From the NCBI GenBank assembly GCA_017656185.1, contig JACDOK010000003.1:53788-117787 (forward strand): DNA of 64,000 bases, written 5' to 3'. The stretch comes from Peptococcaceae bacterium (lineage in GTDB: Bacteria; Bacillota; Desulfotomaculia; Desulfotomaculales; JACDOK01). Numbering within the stretch: the stretch's first letter is position 1; each line of letters begins with the position of its first letter. Positions 1 through 8,476 of the stretch are shown here, piece after piece. A program made the translations under genes and the position numbers. The notes under the pieces are model-generated. The model was not told the DNA's origin. It did not search any database and saw only the letters and a program-made list of their open reading frames with translations.

Positions 1-1
1 G

Positions 2-496
2 CTTCTATGTGGTACAGAAGTTGATATTCTTCCCGATGGCCGTCTGGATTACCCCGACAATATACTGGCAGAATTAGATTTTGTCATAGCTGCGGTACAC
101 AGCGCTTTCAAACAGGATCGTACGGCTATGACTGAAAGGCTTGTTAAAGCAGCACGGCACCCGTTAGTTCACAGCATTGCCCATCCCACTGGACGCCTGT
201 TCGGTGAGCGGGAAGCCTATGACGTTGACATCGATAGGATCATAGAAACCTGCAGCCGACACGGAACAGCGCTGGAGATAAACGCTTATCCCAAACGCCT
301 TGACCTTGACGGCCCGTCATGCCGCCTGGCCAGGAAGAAGGGAGTACGCTTAACTATAGGATCCGACGCCCATCTCGTTCACCAAATGAACTACCTATCT
401 TTGGGCGTAGCCGCCGCCCGTCGTGGCTGGCTGATCGCGACCGATGTATTGAATACTCTTTCATATAACGAACTGAGAAGATTTTTACAAAAATAA
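2..496 (+). CDS. PolX-type PHP domain protein, C-terminal part (truncated by window edge)
   Basis: The frame is open from base 2 and ends at a TAA at 496, so about 164 C-terminal residues are seen. It reads as the PHP phosphoesterase domain that ends bacterial family X DNA polymerases: LPDGRLDYPD, then AAVHSAF, HPLVHSIAHPTGRL, EINAYPKRLDL and TIGSDAH. The H and D residues in these motifs are the metal ligands expected of the family. In PolX this domain supplies 3'-5' exonuclease activity for base excision repair. The polymerase and helix-hairpin-helix parts would lie left of the window, so a stand-alone PHP phosphatase cannot be fully excluded. Confidence 0.8.
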   Translation, partial: LLCGTEVDILPDGRLDYPDNILAELDFVIAAVHSAFKQDRTAMTERLVKAARHPLVHSIAHPTGRLFGEREAYDVDIDRIIETCSRHGTALEINAYPKRLDLDGPSCRLARKKGVRLTIGSDAHLVHQMNYLSLGVAAARRGWLIATDVLNTLSYNELRRFLQK

Positions 497-562
497 CCAT
501 AATTTGATTTTTAATAAAGATGTTTTATAATTTATGGGGTAATCGTTTTTGCAAGGAGGTTT

Positions 563-1153
563 ATGGCATTGGGACAGAAAATTAAAAGTGCCCTTGAAAT
601 GGCTCTTGAAAAAACAGCCAACCTCAATGTTGACCAGCAGGAAATAATAGATATGGAATTAGAACAAAAAGGGAGTGAATGGGCTGCCAAGTTTCTCCAA
701 AGTAAAAGCTTTGATTTAACGGCTGCTTTAAAGGAGGTCCCCCAAAAAGATCTCCCCGCAGTAATTAAAGGTGCCCGGGAAACTTTTTTAAGGAATATTC
801 AGCCGCCTTCCGACGCAGTCATTAGGGATACCAACAAACGTGCCATGGAAGGTTTAATGTTACTCACGGATAATAAACAACATCTCAAAGAAATATTTGG
901 CGAAATGGAATATTTATTTCAATATTACGTCCAGGCCGTACAGCAGGTATATGCCGCTGCCAAAAACGCCGTGGAACAGCGCCTGGCACAAGCCCAACAT
1001 AAGTTGGAACAGCAACTGGGTGTGCGCGTAAAAGTTAAAGCGGAAAATCGGCCTGAATTCCAAATAGAATATCAACGGGCACTGGGACAGCTTAATAGCC
1101 AATATGAGGAGTATTTAAACCATCACAAAGACCGGGTTAGAAGTGTATTATAA
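563..1153 (+). CDS. Helical hypothetical protein
   Basis: 196 residues, ATG start behind a good GGAGG site at about 554-560. I do not recognise a named domain. The sequence is rich in A, E, K, Q and L and lacks a signal peptide or membrane segment; residues 110-195 look like long amphipathic helices or coiled coil (AVEQRLAQAQHKLEQQLG). It is followed 46 bp downstream by a DUF502 membrane protein and then yedF on the same strand, so the three may be co-transcribed. A soluble structural or scaffold role is possible but unsupported. Confidence 0.75.
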   Translation: MALGQKIKSALEMALEKTANLNVDQQEIIDMELEQKGSEWAAKFLQSKSFDLTAALKEVPQKDLPAVIKGARETFLRNIQPPSDAVIRDTNKRAMEGLMLLTDNKQHLKEIFGEMEYLFQYYVQAVQQVYAAAKNAVEQRLAQAQHKLEQQLGVRVKVKAENRPEFQIEYQRALGQLNSQYEEYLNHHKDRVRSVL

Positions 1154-1199
1154 TTTTCTACCATAGCTTTTTAATAACACAAGTTGTTGGGGGCAGCAG

Positions 1200-1799
1200 A
1201 TGAAAAAGTATTTTCTGGCAGGCATTACCGTCATTCTTCCCCTGGCCGTTACCGTTTATGTTCTTTATGTTACCTATAAATTTATTGACGTTTTGGCCGG
1301 TAACATTTTTAAATTTCTTACCGGGTACGAAATTCCCGGTATCGGTTTTGCAGCCACAATTATTATTATCTTCCTTATCGGTGTTTTAGCCACCAATATC
1401 CTCGGCCGCAAGATTTTGGGCTGGTGGGAAAATCTTTTCTTTCGTATTCCTATTGCAAATTCCATTTATAGGACCGTCAAACAAATTGTAGATACGCTAA
1501 GCCGTAAAGATGGAAACGCATTCCGAAAGGTGGTAATGGTAGAATACCCCCGGCGTGATTGCTGGGTAATCGCTTTTCTAATCGGCGACGCCCCGTCAAA
1601 CCTTTGTACTAAAGCGGGGAAAAATCTAACGAAAGTCTTCGTGCCCACCGTACCCAACCCCACCTCGGGTTTCCTGATAATGGTGCCACGCGAAGATCTG
1701 GTTGTTCTACCTATTTCCATAGAACAGGGTATGAAGTTTGTACTATCTGCAGGCATAGTCACTCCCGATGAACTGAGAAAGCAATCATATAACGATTAG
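1200..1799 (+). CDS. DUF502 family membrane protein
   Basis: 199 residues. Two strong hydrophobic segments lie in the N-terminal third (about residues 3-27 and 47-68). They are followed by the family's signature region around GRKILGWWENLFFRIPIANSIY-type residues and a soluble C-terminal half with PNPTSGFLIMVP. DUF502 proteins are inner-membrane proteins of unknown function found widely in bacteria. The gene lies between a helical hypothetical protein and yedF on the same strand. Family assignment is confident; function is unknown. Confidence 0.85.
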   Translation: MKKYFLAGITVILPLAVTVYVLYVTYKFIDVLAGNIFKFLTGYEIPGIGFAATIIIIFLIGVLATNILGRKILGWWENLFFRIPIANSIYRTVKQIVDTLSRKDGNAFRKVVMVEYPRRDCWVIAFLIGDAPSNLCTKAGKNLTKVFVPTVPNPTSGFLIMVPREDLVVLPISIEQGMKFVLSAGIVTPDELRKQSYND

Positions 1800-1871
1800 T
1801 TATTTGAAACAGTCGACTTAGTTATTGTAAACTAATATAAGATAACAAGGGTAGTAGGAGGAAAGGGTACG

Positions 1872-2483
1872 GTGTTGGTCATCAATGCCTGTGGTAAGGC
1901 GTGCCCCAAACCGGTACTTATGGCTAAAGAGGCCGCCGATAAAGGTTACAAGCAGTTTACAATCGTTGTTGACAACGAAACATCGATGCAGAATGTGTTA
2001 CGTTTTGCGCAAAACGCAGGGTTTAACACAAATATTGAAAAAGAATCTGGTATCTTTAAGATTATATGTGAAGACGGAAGCACTGAACATCAAGCCAAGG
2101 CTGCAACGACAGCCTTGCCCGGATCTAACCCATATCGAGAATCCCAAAACATCAAGAGCCTTTTCATATTGACTGATACGCTTGGACGCGGCAGTGAGGA
2201 GTTAGGCCGCCGTTTAATGGCCCAATTGCTAAGTACCTTAGCGGTTAATGAAGCCCGGCCTCAAACCATAGTGCTTATGAATGCCGGCGTCAAACTAGCT
2301 TGCCTTTACCAGGAAACAATTGACGCCCTGCAAGACCTCGAAAAGCAAGGCGTGGAAATCTTATCTTGTGGCACCTGCTTGAACTACTTTGACCTCAACA
2401 ATAAGCTAAAGGTCGGCCGGCCCACCAATGCTTACGAGGCATTAAACTTGTTACTACAGGGTAACACCGTTACCTGGGGTTAA
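1872..2483 (+). CDS. yedF: YedF-type selenium metabolism protein (TusA-like plus DsrE-like)
   Basis: 203 residues from a GTG start with AGGAGGAAAGG just upstream. The N-terminal 70 residues are a TusA/SirA fold with the conserved CPKP motif (ACGKACPKPVLMAK). The C-terminal half is DsrE-like and carries a conserved Cys pair (LSCGTCLNYF). This two-domain architecture is that of YedF, a sulfurtransferase-like protein whose occurrence follows selenium use; its biochemical step is not settled. Its presence fits the selA/selB pair at 43-47 kb and the TGA-containing hydrogenase at 17-19 kb. Its stop overlaps the stop of the convergent CLC gene by 4 bp. Confidence 0.85.
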   Translation: MLVINACGKACPKPVLMAKEAADKGYKQFTIVVDNETSMQNVLRFAQNAGFNTNIEKESGIFKIICEDGSTEHQAKAATTALPGSNPYRESQNIKSLFILTDTLGRGSEELGRRLMAQLLSTLAVNEARPQTIVLMNAGVKLACLYQETIDALQDLEKQGVEILSCGTCLNYFDLNNKLKVGRPTNAYEALNLLLQGNTVTWG

Positions 2484-4228
2484 AAGCCGGCGCTTTCGGA
2501 TTTGTAATAACCTTCGGTTGCGCGTGAGAACTGTCCATAGGCTTTCATAATATCGGTACGGGTTAGTACACCCACTACCTGTAAAGGATTATTGGTATCA
2601 ACAACTATTACCCGACCGATATCATACTCGCCGAGCTTCCGCGCCGCTATACTGACTGGGTCATCAGGGGTAACGGCTATTACTTTCCGTTGGCAAACAT
2701 TCAAAAGTTTTTCATTGAGCCTACCTGATGCTTTAGCCTGCAAAATTTCATTACGCGTAATAACACCTACTAAATGATCACCGTCTACCACGGGAAAACC
2801 CTGATGGCTGCTGCCGCGCAAGTACGCGTCGGCCTGATTGACGGTAATATGTGCTGGAAGACACTGGGGCTGCGGGCTCATGACATCTCGCACCAAGACG
2901 CCCTTTAGAACTCCTGCCCTTTGCTCTTCCTCGATATCAAGCCCTTCTCTCGCTAAACTGTACGTGTATATGCTATACCTGAAGCATCCCCTGGCAACAG
3001 CAGCGCTTAGCACGCAAGCCACCATTAAAGGAAGAATAATACTATAATCAGTAGACATCTCCAGCAGGATTACAATCGCAGCCAGAGGAGCATGTCCACT
3101 GGCCGCAAGTACCGCCGCCATACCTACTAAGGCATAAGCACACGGCTCAACAGCCACTTGGGGCCAAATAAAATGGAAAATATATCCTAAGGTACCACCT
3201 AAGCCGGCACCCATAAATAAGGCAGGGGCCACCACTCCTCCCGGAATACCGCACCCGAGACTGATGGACGTAGCAAATAGCTTGGCTAAAGTAAGTGCCA
3301 CCAGGACCGTTACCGCCATATCACCGACTAAGGCCGCCTCAATGGTTGCCTCGCCCAAACCCAGCGCTTCTGGATACCATAAACCTATGATACCAACCAT
3401 TAACCCACCAATCACAGGTTTGAGAGGATAAGGGACATGTGGCAATTTGTTAAAGCAGTCGTTAGTAAAATAAAACAATTTTGTGTAAACAACCCCGAAT
3501 AGACCGGAAATAAGTCCCAAAACAGCATAAAACCCTAGTTCAGCAAAACTATGCAAAACATACGGGGGAACCTCGAAGAAAGGAGTAGGCCCCATAATGG
3601 CCCTGGCAACCGCAACGGCTGAAATAGTGGCGATCACAACAAGACTCAAGTGGCTCCCACCGAAGCTACCCAAAATAACCTCGAGAGTAAAAAGAACCCC
3701 TCCTACAGGAGCGTTTAAAGTGGCGGCGATGCCACCGGCACAACCACAAGCGACAAGAGTACGCGCACTGTGTGCCGGTACCCGAAAAACCCGGGCAATG
3801 AGGGATCCCAGTCCACCTCCGATATATATATTGGGTCCTACCTGTCCTGCCGACCCGCCGCTACCGATAAATATGGCCGTCGCTAGAGAACGTATGGCAA
3901 CTACTCTTAGTTTAATAGGCGCTCCCCTTGCCACTACGGCTGCCAAAACCTCGGCCATTTCCTGTTTTTTTTCGTTGCGACACCAACCATAGAGCATTAA
4001 GCCGGCCACGAGCCCTCCTAAAGCGGGCAAGAAGGCACCAGAGACCCCGTGAAGGAACCCTGTAAGTACCACGTCTCCTCTTAACCAAACATCTACATAT
4101 TTGATAGCACAGCGGAATAATACGGCCCCCAGCCCGGCAATCAGACCAATTACTACCGCCAATATAATAAGGTATGTTTGGTAGGATAATGGCCCACGCC
4201 TAAATAGTCCCGTAGGGTCCATCCTCAT
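2480..4228 (-). CDS. CLC-family chloride transport protein with paired CBS domains, gating Glu replaced by Val
   Basis: 582 residues: a CLC membrane domain (about 1-440) followed by two CBS domains (about 455-575) that usually sense nucleotides. Signature loops are present: IGSGGSAG near residue 121, CGIPGGVVAPALFMGAG, and ASGHAPLAAIVILLEMS. The most notable feature is the sequence GQVGP at residues 128-132, where nearly all CLC antiporters have G(K/R)EGP. The gating/proton-coupling glutamate is therefore Val130, codon GTA, one base from GAA. Family knowledge says loss of this glutamate abolishes proton coupling and gating, so this protein may be an ungated Cl- conductance or may transport another ion. 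Convergent with yedF. Confidence 0.9.
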   Translation of the reverse strand: MRMDPTGLFRRGPLSYQTYLIILAVVIGLIAGLGAVLFRCAIKYVDVWLRGDVVLTGFLHGVSGAFLPALGGLVAGLMLYGWCRNEKKQEMAEVLAAVVARGAPIKLRVVAIRSLATAIFIGSGGSAGQVGPNIYIGGGLGSLIARVFRVPAHSARTLVACGCAGGIAATLNAPVGGVLFTLEVILGSFGGSHLSLVVIATISAVAVARAIMGPTPFFEVPPYVLHSFAELGFYAVLGLISGLFGVVYTKLFYFTNDCFNKLPHVPYPLKPVIGGLMVGIIGLWYPEALGLGEATIEAALVGDMAVTVLVALTLAKLFATSISLGCGIPGGVVAPALFMGAGLGGTLGYIFHFIWPQVAVEPCAYALVGMAAVLAASGHAPLAAIVILLEMSTDYSIILPLMVACVLSAAVARGCFRYSIYTYSLAREGLDIEEEQRAGVLKGVLVRDVMSPQPQCLPAHITVNQADAYLRGSSHQGFPVVDGDHLVGVITRNEILQAKASGRLNEKLLNVCQRKVIAVTPDDPVSIAARKLGEYDIGRVIVVDTNNPLQVVGVLTRTDIMKAYGQFSRATEGYYKSESAGF

Positions 4229-4246
4229 GCACCTCTAGCGAACAGC

Positions 4247-4266
4247 GACCGCATCAGCGGTCGCAG
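4247..4266. repeat. Short perfect inverted repeat between glnQ-like and CLC genes
   Basis: GCGACCGC and GCGGTCGC flank a 4-nt ATCA loop. It sits between the stop of the ABC ATPase and the start of the CLC gene, both on the minus strand. There is no T-run on either side, so it is a weak terminator candidate at best; an operator is also possible. Confidence 0.45.
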
Positions 4267-4307
4267 TGGTTCTGGTCTATTAATAATAAAGATCGATAAT
4301 TAGACAA

Positions 4308-5030
4308 TTACAGGATTTTACTCAAAAACGCCCGGGTTCTCTGTTGTGCAGGGTTAGTAAAAATGTCTTGTGGGGGGCCCTCTTCAACAATCCGCCCGTC
4401 ATCCAAGAAGATTACACGATCTGCCACTTCGCGGGCGAAGCCCATTTCGTGAGTAACTACGACCATCGTCATTCCTTCACGGGCCAGGTCTTTCATAACG
4501 GCCAGCACTTCACCGACCATTTCAGGGTCAAGGGCAGAAGTAGGTTCGTCAAACAGCATTACCTTGGGCTGCATAGCCAGCGCCCTGGCAATGGCCACAC
4601 GCTGCTGCTGCCCGCCGGACAATTGCTCTGGATAAACATGAGCCTTATCTGTCAGTCCAACTTTTTCAAGCAAAGAAAGACCTAAACTCTTGGCTTCGGA
4701 ATAACTAAGTTTTTTCACCTTCATAGGAGCAAGCATCACGTTCTCTAGAGCCGTCTTGTGCGGAAAAAGGTAAAACAACTGAAAAACCATGCCCGTCTTT
4801 TGGCGAACTTCGTTAATATTGGTTTTACTGTCGGTCAAAGATACGCCGTCAATGATTATCTCACCGCTGGTGGGCTGCTCCAACAAGTTAAGGCAACGCA
4901 AAAAAGTGCTTTTACCTGATCCGCTGGGGCCGATAACACAGACGACTTCACCCTCGGCGATATGGCAGTCAATACCCCGTAGAACTTCCAGCTCGTTAAA
5001 GCTTTTGTACAAACCTTTAACCTCGATCAC
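4308..5030 (-). CDS. glnQ: Polar amino acid ABC transporter ATP-binding protein
   Basis: 240 residues from a GTG at 5030, chosen because AGGAGG lies about 10 nt upstream and the protein then starts in family register ([10 protein letters not shown]). It carries Walker [10 protein letters not shown] (about 34-42), Q-loop MVFQ, ABC signature LSGGQQQR, Walker B VMLFDEP and switch His in VVVTHEMG. It powers uptake of glutamine or a related polar amino acid with the permease, whose last 14 bp overlap this start, and with the lipoprotein receptor upstream. The exact substrate cannot be read from sequence. Confidence 0.9.
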   Translation of the reverse strand: MIEVKGLYKSFNELEVLRGIDCHIAEGEVVCVIGPSGSGKSTFLRCLNLLEQPTSGEIIIDGVSLTDSKTNINEVRQKTGMVFQLFYLFPHKTALENVMLAPMKVKKLSYSEAKSLGLSLLEKVGLTDKAHVYPEQLSGGQQQRVAIARALAMQPKVMLFDEPTSALDPEMVGEVLAVMKDLAREGMTMVVVTHEMGFAREVADRVIFLDDGRIVEEGPPQDIFTNPAQQRTRAFLSKIL

Positions 5031-5724
5031 CGGTGCGTAGCCTCCTTTCCAGAGCATCCACCAAACGCGAAAAGGTAAGCGTCATTAACAGGTACAGAAA
5101 CGCCACCGAAATCCAGATTTCGAATGGTGCAAACATATCGGCATTGAGCAGCTGTCCTTTACGGGCCAGTTCTTCAACCCCAATGGCTGATAAAAGAGCC
5201 GTATCCTTCAACATCGCAATAAATTCATTACCTAGAGGGGGAATGATCCTCTTAAAAGCCTGTGGTAAAATAACATACTGCATAGCCTGCCAATGACTCA
5301 TACCAAGAGACCGAGCGGCTTCCATCTGTCCCCGCTCAATGGACTGTACCCCGGCCCGGAAAATTTCACCAATATAGGCCCCGCTGTTCAAGCTACAGGC
5401 TGTAATAGCTGCCCACAATATTGGAAGGTTAGGGTCTTTAATAAGTGGCTCGATACCCCAGGATGCCATCGCCCAATTTTGGACTTCGGTAATAAGCCCG
5501 GGAATGCCAAAGAATACCAGAAAAATCTGTACGAGTAAAGGCGTACCACGGAAAAAATCAATATAACCCGTACCCAAGGCCCGAAAAACAGCATTGCCGG
5601 ATAGCCTTGCGAGCCCTGCTATAAGTCCCAATACACAACCAATGGCAACCGAAGTAGCCGTGATTATTATAGTTAAACCTGCACCTTGGATTAATAACGG
5701 TGTTACGTATAAAATGGTATCCAA
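5017..5724 (-). CDS. Polar amino acid ABC transporter permease
   Basis: 235 residues from a TTG start preceded by GGGGTGAG. His/Glu/Gln permease family: several membrane helices and an EAA loop at [23 protein letters not shown] that contacts the ATPase. It overlaps the glnQ-like ATPase by 14 bp, which suggests translational coupling, and is separated from the upstream receptor gene by an intrinsic terminator that probably lowers its expression relative to the receptor. It likely works as a homodimer because no second permease gene is present. Confidence 0.9.
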   Translation of the reverse strand: MDTILYVTPLLIQGAGLTIIITATSVAIGCVLGLIAGLARLSGNAVFRALGTGYIDFFRGTPLLVQIFLVFFGIPGLITEVQNWAMASWGIEPLIKDPNLPILWAAITACSLNSGAYIGEIFRAGVQSIERGQMEAARSLGMSHWQAMQYVILPQAFKRIIPPLGNEFIAMLKDTALLSAIGVEELARKGQLLNADMFAPFEIWISVAFLYLLMTLTFSRLVDALERRLRTGDRG

Positions 5725-5750
5725 ATCTACTCACCCCGACAAGGCAAACA

Positions 5751-5784
5751 AAGGGATATGCGTGGGACGATACGCATATCCCTT
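5751..5784 (-). terminator. Attenuating terminator between receptor and permease genes
   Basis: A perfect 13-bp stem (AAGGGATATGCGT with ACGCATATCCCTT) and 8-nt loop, followed on the minus strand by TTTGTTTGCC. Its place inside the transporter operon fits partial termination, giving excess binding protein over permease and ATPase. Confidence 0.75.
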
Positions 5785-5800
5785 GCTTACCTGGCTGAAA

Positions 5801-6643
5801 TTACTGCATTATCTCTTCCGGAGGTTCTTCACCGAACCATTCCTGATAGATCTCAGTAAAAGTACCATTTTCCTTTAAGGTAGACAGGGCCTCGTTAAAT
5901 TCAGCTAATAGTTCGGGATTATTTTTAGGTAGGGCAATGCCGTAAAATTCAGTCGAAAGCATGTCGCCTACAACCTTGATTTCGCCGCTTTCATCTTGCT
6001 TAATGGCATACAAAGTAACCGGAGCATCATTAACAACAGCATCAACGTTACCCTGCTTTAACGCCAAGAAAGCTTCCGGAATGCGGTCGAAGGTTACGAT
6101 CTCAGTGCTCGGGTCTTCTTCTTTAACTGTTGCAGCCATGTCGGCACCAGTAGTACCAATCTGTACGGCAATGGTTTTTCCTTTCAGGTCGTCAAAAGAT
6201 TTAATCTCTTCATTATCTTTGTGCACTGCTACGATTAAACCGGACTTATAGTATGGATCAGTAAAATTAACTTTTTCTTCCCGTTCCGGCTTGATGGTCA
6301 TAGCCGTAATACACGCGTCAATAGTACCGGCCTGCAGCGCAGGAATCAACCCGTCGAAGGTCATACTCTTGATTTCATATTCATAGCCCATTTCCTTGCA
6401 AAGGGCATCTATAAGATCCATGTCAAAACCAATGTATTCACCGGTTTCGGTATCCTGCCACTCAAACGGAGCATAAGCAGTGTCAGAACCAATAACCAGT
6501 TTTCCCTTGGACTGTTGACCTTCACCAGCCTGCTGTTCTTCATCCTGGGACGCAGTTTCTTCGCCACCGCCACAGCCAACGATAACAAAAGCAAGAGCTG
6601 CAACAGTTAACATTACCAGTAGCAATTTAATTGCACGTTTCAA
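5801..6643 (-). CDS. Amino acid ABC transporter substrate-binding lipoprotein
   Basis: 280 residues from a TTG start, GGGAGG 8 nt upstream. A lipoprotein signal peptide with lipobox IVGCGGGE puts the modified Cys at about residue 24, so the mature protein is membrane-anchored outside the cell. The remainder is a family 3 periplasmic-type binding fold: GSDTAYAPFEWQD, GFDMDLIDALCKEMGY, KPEREEKVNFTDPYY, DAVVNDAPV. This pattern is typical of glutamine/polar amino acid receptors. First gene of a three-gene operon with the permease and ATPase. Confidence 0.92.
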   Translation of the reverse strand: MKRAIKLLLVMLTVAALAFVIVGCGGGEETASQDEEQQAGEGQQSKGKLVIGSDTAYAPFEWQDTETGEYIGFDMDLIDALCKEMGYEYEIKSMTFDGLIPALQAGTIDACITAMTIKPEREEKVNFTDPYYKSGLIVAVHKDNEEIKSFDDLKGKTIAVQIGTTGADMAATVKEEDPSTEIVTFDRIPEAFLALKQGNVDAVVNDAPVTLYAIKQDESGEIKVVGDMLSTEFYGIALPKNNPELLAEFNEALSTLKENGTFTEIYQEWFGEEPPEEIMQ

Positions 6644-6821
6644 ATCTTACGCCTCCCCATAAATCACCTTTTTATATTACTTACCTTAGTGACAGTTTCC
6701 CGGCTGAATTAACTAACCGAGTACCCACCCCCTCGCTTGAAGTTCCACATCTTATAAAATTTCGCCCTGTGAGTTAAAAAGTCCTGCCGGTACACCCCAT
6801 TTTCCGATTTGTTTTCTTATA

Positions 6822-6850
6822 TTGACACCGGAGAGGGTTAATGTGAGAAT
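6822..6850 (+). promoter_or_regulatory. Predicted sigma-A type promoter for DMT transporter
   Basis: TTGACA at 6822-6827, a 17-nt spacer and GAGAAT at 6845-6850 with an upstream TG (extended -10 pattern). It lies about 30 bp before the start codon of the DMT transporter. The -10 box is weak, so this is a motif-level prediction. Confidence 0.45.
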
Positions 6851-6880
6851 AGTAATGATATCCTTAGGAGGGAAGTAACA

Positions 6881-7825
6881 ATGCAGGTTTCCAAAGCCAA
6901 GCAGATTACGGCCGACTTGGCTTTATTGTTTGTCGCGTTTGTATGGGGGATAACATTTGTAGTTGTTAAAGAAGCCCTTTCGGCCATAGGTCCGTACTAT
7001 TTTTTGGCTATCAGGTTTTTCATCGCAGGGGTTTTTTTGGCGGTTTTTTGCCCCCGGGCAATGCGTAAAATGAAACTAGCCACATTGAAAGCCGGTTTTA
7101 TTATTGGTCTGGCTCTCTTTGGAGGTTACGCCTTTCAAACGGTGGCTCTACAATACACAAAGGCATCTAACGCCGGGTTTATTACCGGCCTTTCAGTGGT
7201 AATGGTACCGGTATTTGTATCACTTTTAACACGTAAGATACCGACACCTGCCACCATGATCGGTGTTGCTTGTGCTACCCTTGGTTTGGGCCTGCTATGT
7301 TTAAACAGCAGCTTTACAATTAATTTCGGGGATGTGCTAGTTTTCTTATGTGCGGTATGTTTTGCGACTCATATCATTCTGGTAGGGAAATACGCTCCCA
7401 GTAATAACGCCGTACCACTGGCAGTAACGCAAATTGCTACTGTCAGCGCTATTAGCCTCGTTATGGCCATACCCCTTGAAGTAATGCCTGAAACCCTGGC
7501 ACCCCAGGTCCAAATCGCCTTACTGGCAACAGCTATACCGGCCACCTCACTGGCCTTCCTTATCCAAAACACAGCCCAGAAATTTACCTCTGCCACCCAC
7601 ACAGCTGTGATTTTTACAATGGAGCCGGTTTTCGCTGGTTTAACAGCTTGGTTGCTTGGAGGGGAAGTCCTTTCCATCCGCCAGTGGATCGGAGGTGCCG
7701 CCATTATTTGTGGTATGCTGATAACGGTTCTGAAATCTTCTGAAATTGCCGAAAGGGAATCAACAGAAGACCTGACGGTGATCAGCCGCCAAGACCACGC
7801 AGTCCCGTACGACAAACAAACCTGA
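6881..7825 (+). CDS. DMT-superfamily (EamA) transporter
   Basis: 314 residues with ten predicted membrane helices in two homologous EamA repeats (about 10-145 and 155-290). Typical motifs are AFVWGITFVVVKEAL in repeat 1 and PVFAGLTAWLLGGE in repeat 2. Members export amino acids or other small metabolites; the substrate is unknown. AGGAGGGAAG lies just before the ATG and a promoter-like element 30 bp upstream. The charged C-terminal tail (about 290-314) is cytoplasmic. Confidence 0.88.
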   Translation: MQVSKAKQITADLALLFVAFVWGITFVVVKEALSAIGPYYFLAIRFFIAGVFLAVFCPRAMRKMKLATLKAGFIIGLALFGGYAFQTVALQYTKASNAGFITGLSVVMVPVFVSLLTRKIPTPATMIGVACATLGLGLLCLNSSFTINFGDVLVFLCAVCFATHIILVGKYAPSNNAVPLAVTQIATVSAISLVMAIPLEVMPETLAPQVQIALLATAIPATSLAFLIQNTAQKFTSATHTAVIFTMEPVFAGLTAWLLGGEVLSIRQWIGGAAIICGMLITVLKSSEIAERESTEDLTVISRQDHAVPYDKQT

Positions 7826-7931
7826 TGAGGATTTTAAACCGCCCCACACATTGTATAATGGCAAATACTTCTACAAAGAATAAACATGAAGAAAGTGGGG
7901 AGGAGTGTGGGAAATAAGGAGCGCAGGATAG

Positions 7932-8288
7932 ATGCTTTTAAAACAGGCCGTTATGCAATTTCATTACGGTGAGACGGTAAAGTCCTTTCTTATTGCTGCT
8001 GCCGGACTGTTGGCTGAACTGGCACAACTATCATCCAACGAATCCTCTACTGCGTTGCGTCTCTGTAAGAATTATCTTGCCCATGTAAAGGCTGAAATAC
8101 GTCTTGCCGCCAGTGTGGGAGGTCTTTCTAACCTGTCCGAGGTGGAGCAAAAACTAAAAGAAGCGATATGGGAAGCCCATATTAACCGTCCGGCTGAGGC
8201 AGGCCGATTGCTTGGGGAAGCCATTTCCCTGGTTGTAACAGCTACTGAAAAAGCTGCCTTACGTCTCAAATCCGAAAACATTCTCTAA
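7932..8288 (+). CDS. Small helical hypothetical protein
   Basis: 118 residues, ATG with AAGGAG about 10 nt upstream. No recognised domain and no clear signal peptide. Alternating hydrophobic/charged composition suggests a helical bundle. It lies between two DMT transporters on the same strand; whether it belongs to either transcript is unclear. Confidence 0.6.
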   Translation: MLLKQAVMQFHYGETVKSFLIAAAGLLAELAQLSSNESSTALRLCKNYLAHVKAEIRLAASVGGLSNLSEVEQKLKEAIWEAHINRPAEAGRLLGEAISLVVTATEKAALRLKSENIL

Positions 8289-8374
8289 CTTACCTTTTTG
8301 CATAACTTTAACCCCTATAAAATATATGGAGGACTTAAGTTATTTTAATACTGATAACTAACTAGGTAAGGCTA

Positions 8375-8446
8375 CAGGAAAACCTGATCTCGCGCAAGTC
8401 GGTGGTCCACGGGGAATTCCCGAAGCGCGGCCTTGGGAATCCGATC
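8375..8446 (+). promoter_or_regulatory. Possible structured 5' leader upstream of second DMT transporter
   Basis: A compact stretch, noticeably GC-richer than its flanks, with several nested pairings: CAGG/CCTG around AAAA (8375-8386), GATC/GATC (8386-8389 with 8443-8446), CGCGC/GCGCG (8391-8395 with 8425-8429) enclosing CGGG/CCCG (8410-8413 with 8419-8422). It ends about 30 nt before the start codon. I cannot match it to a riboswitch class I know; a regulatory RNA element is inference only. Confidence 0.4.
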
Positions 8447-8476
8447 AAAATAGAAAATATAATAGGAATTGGAAAC

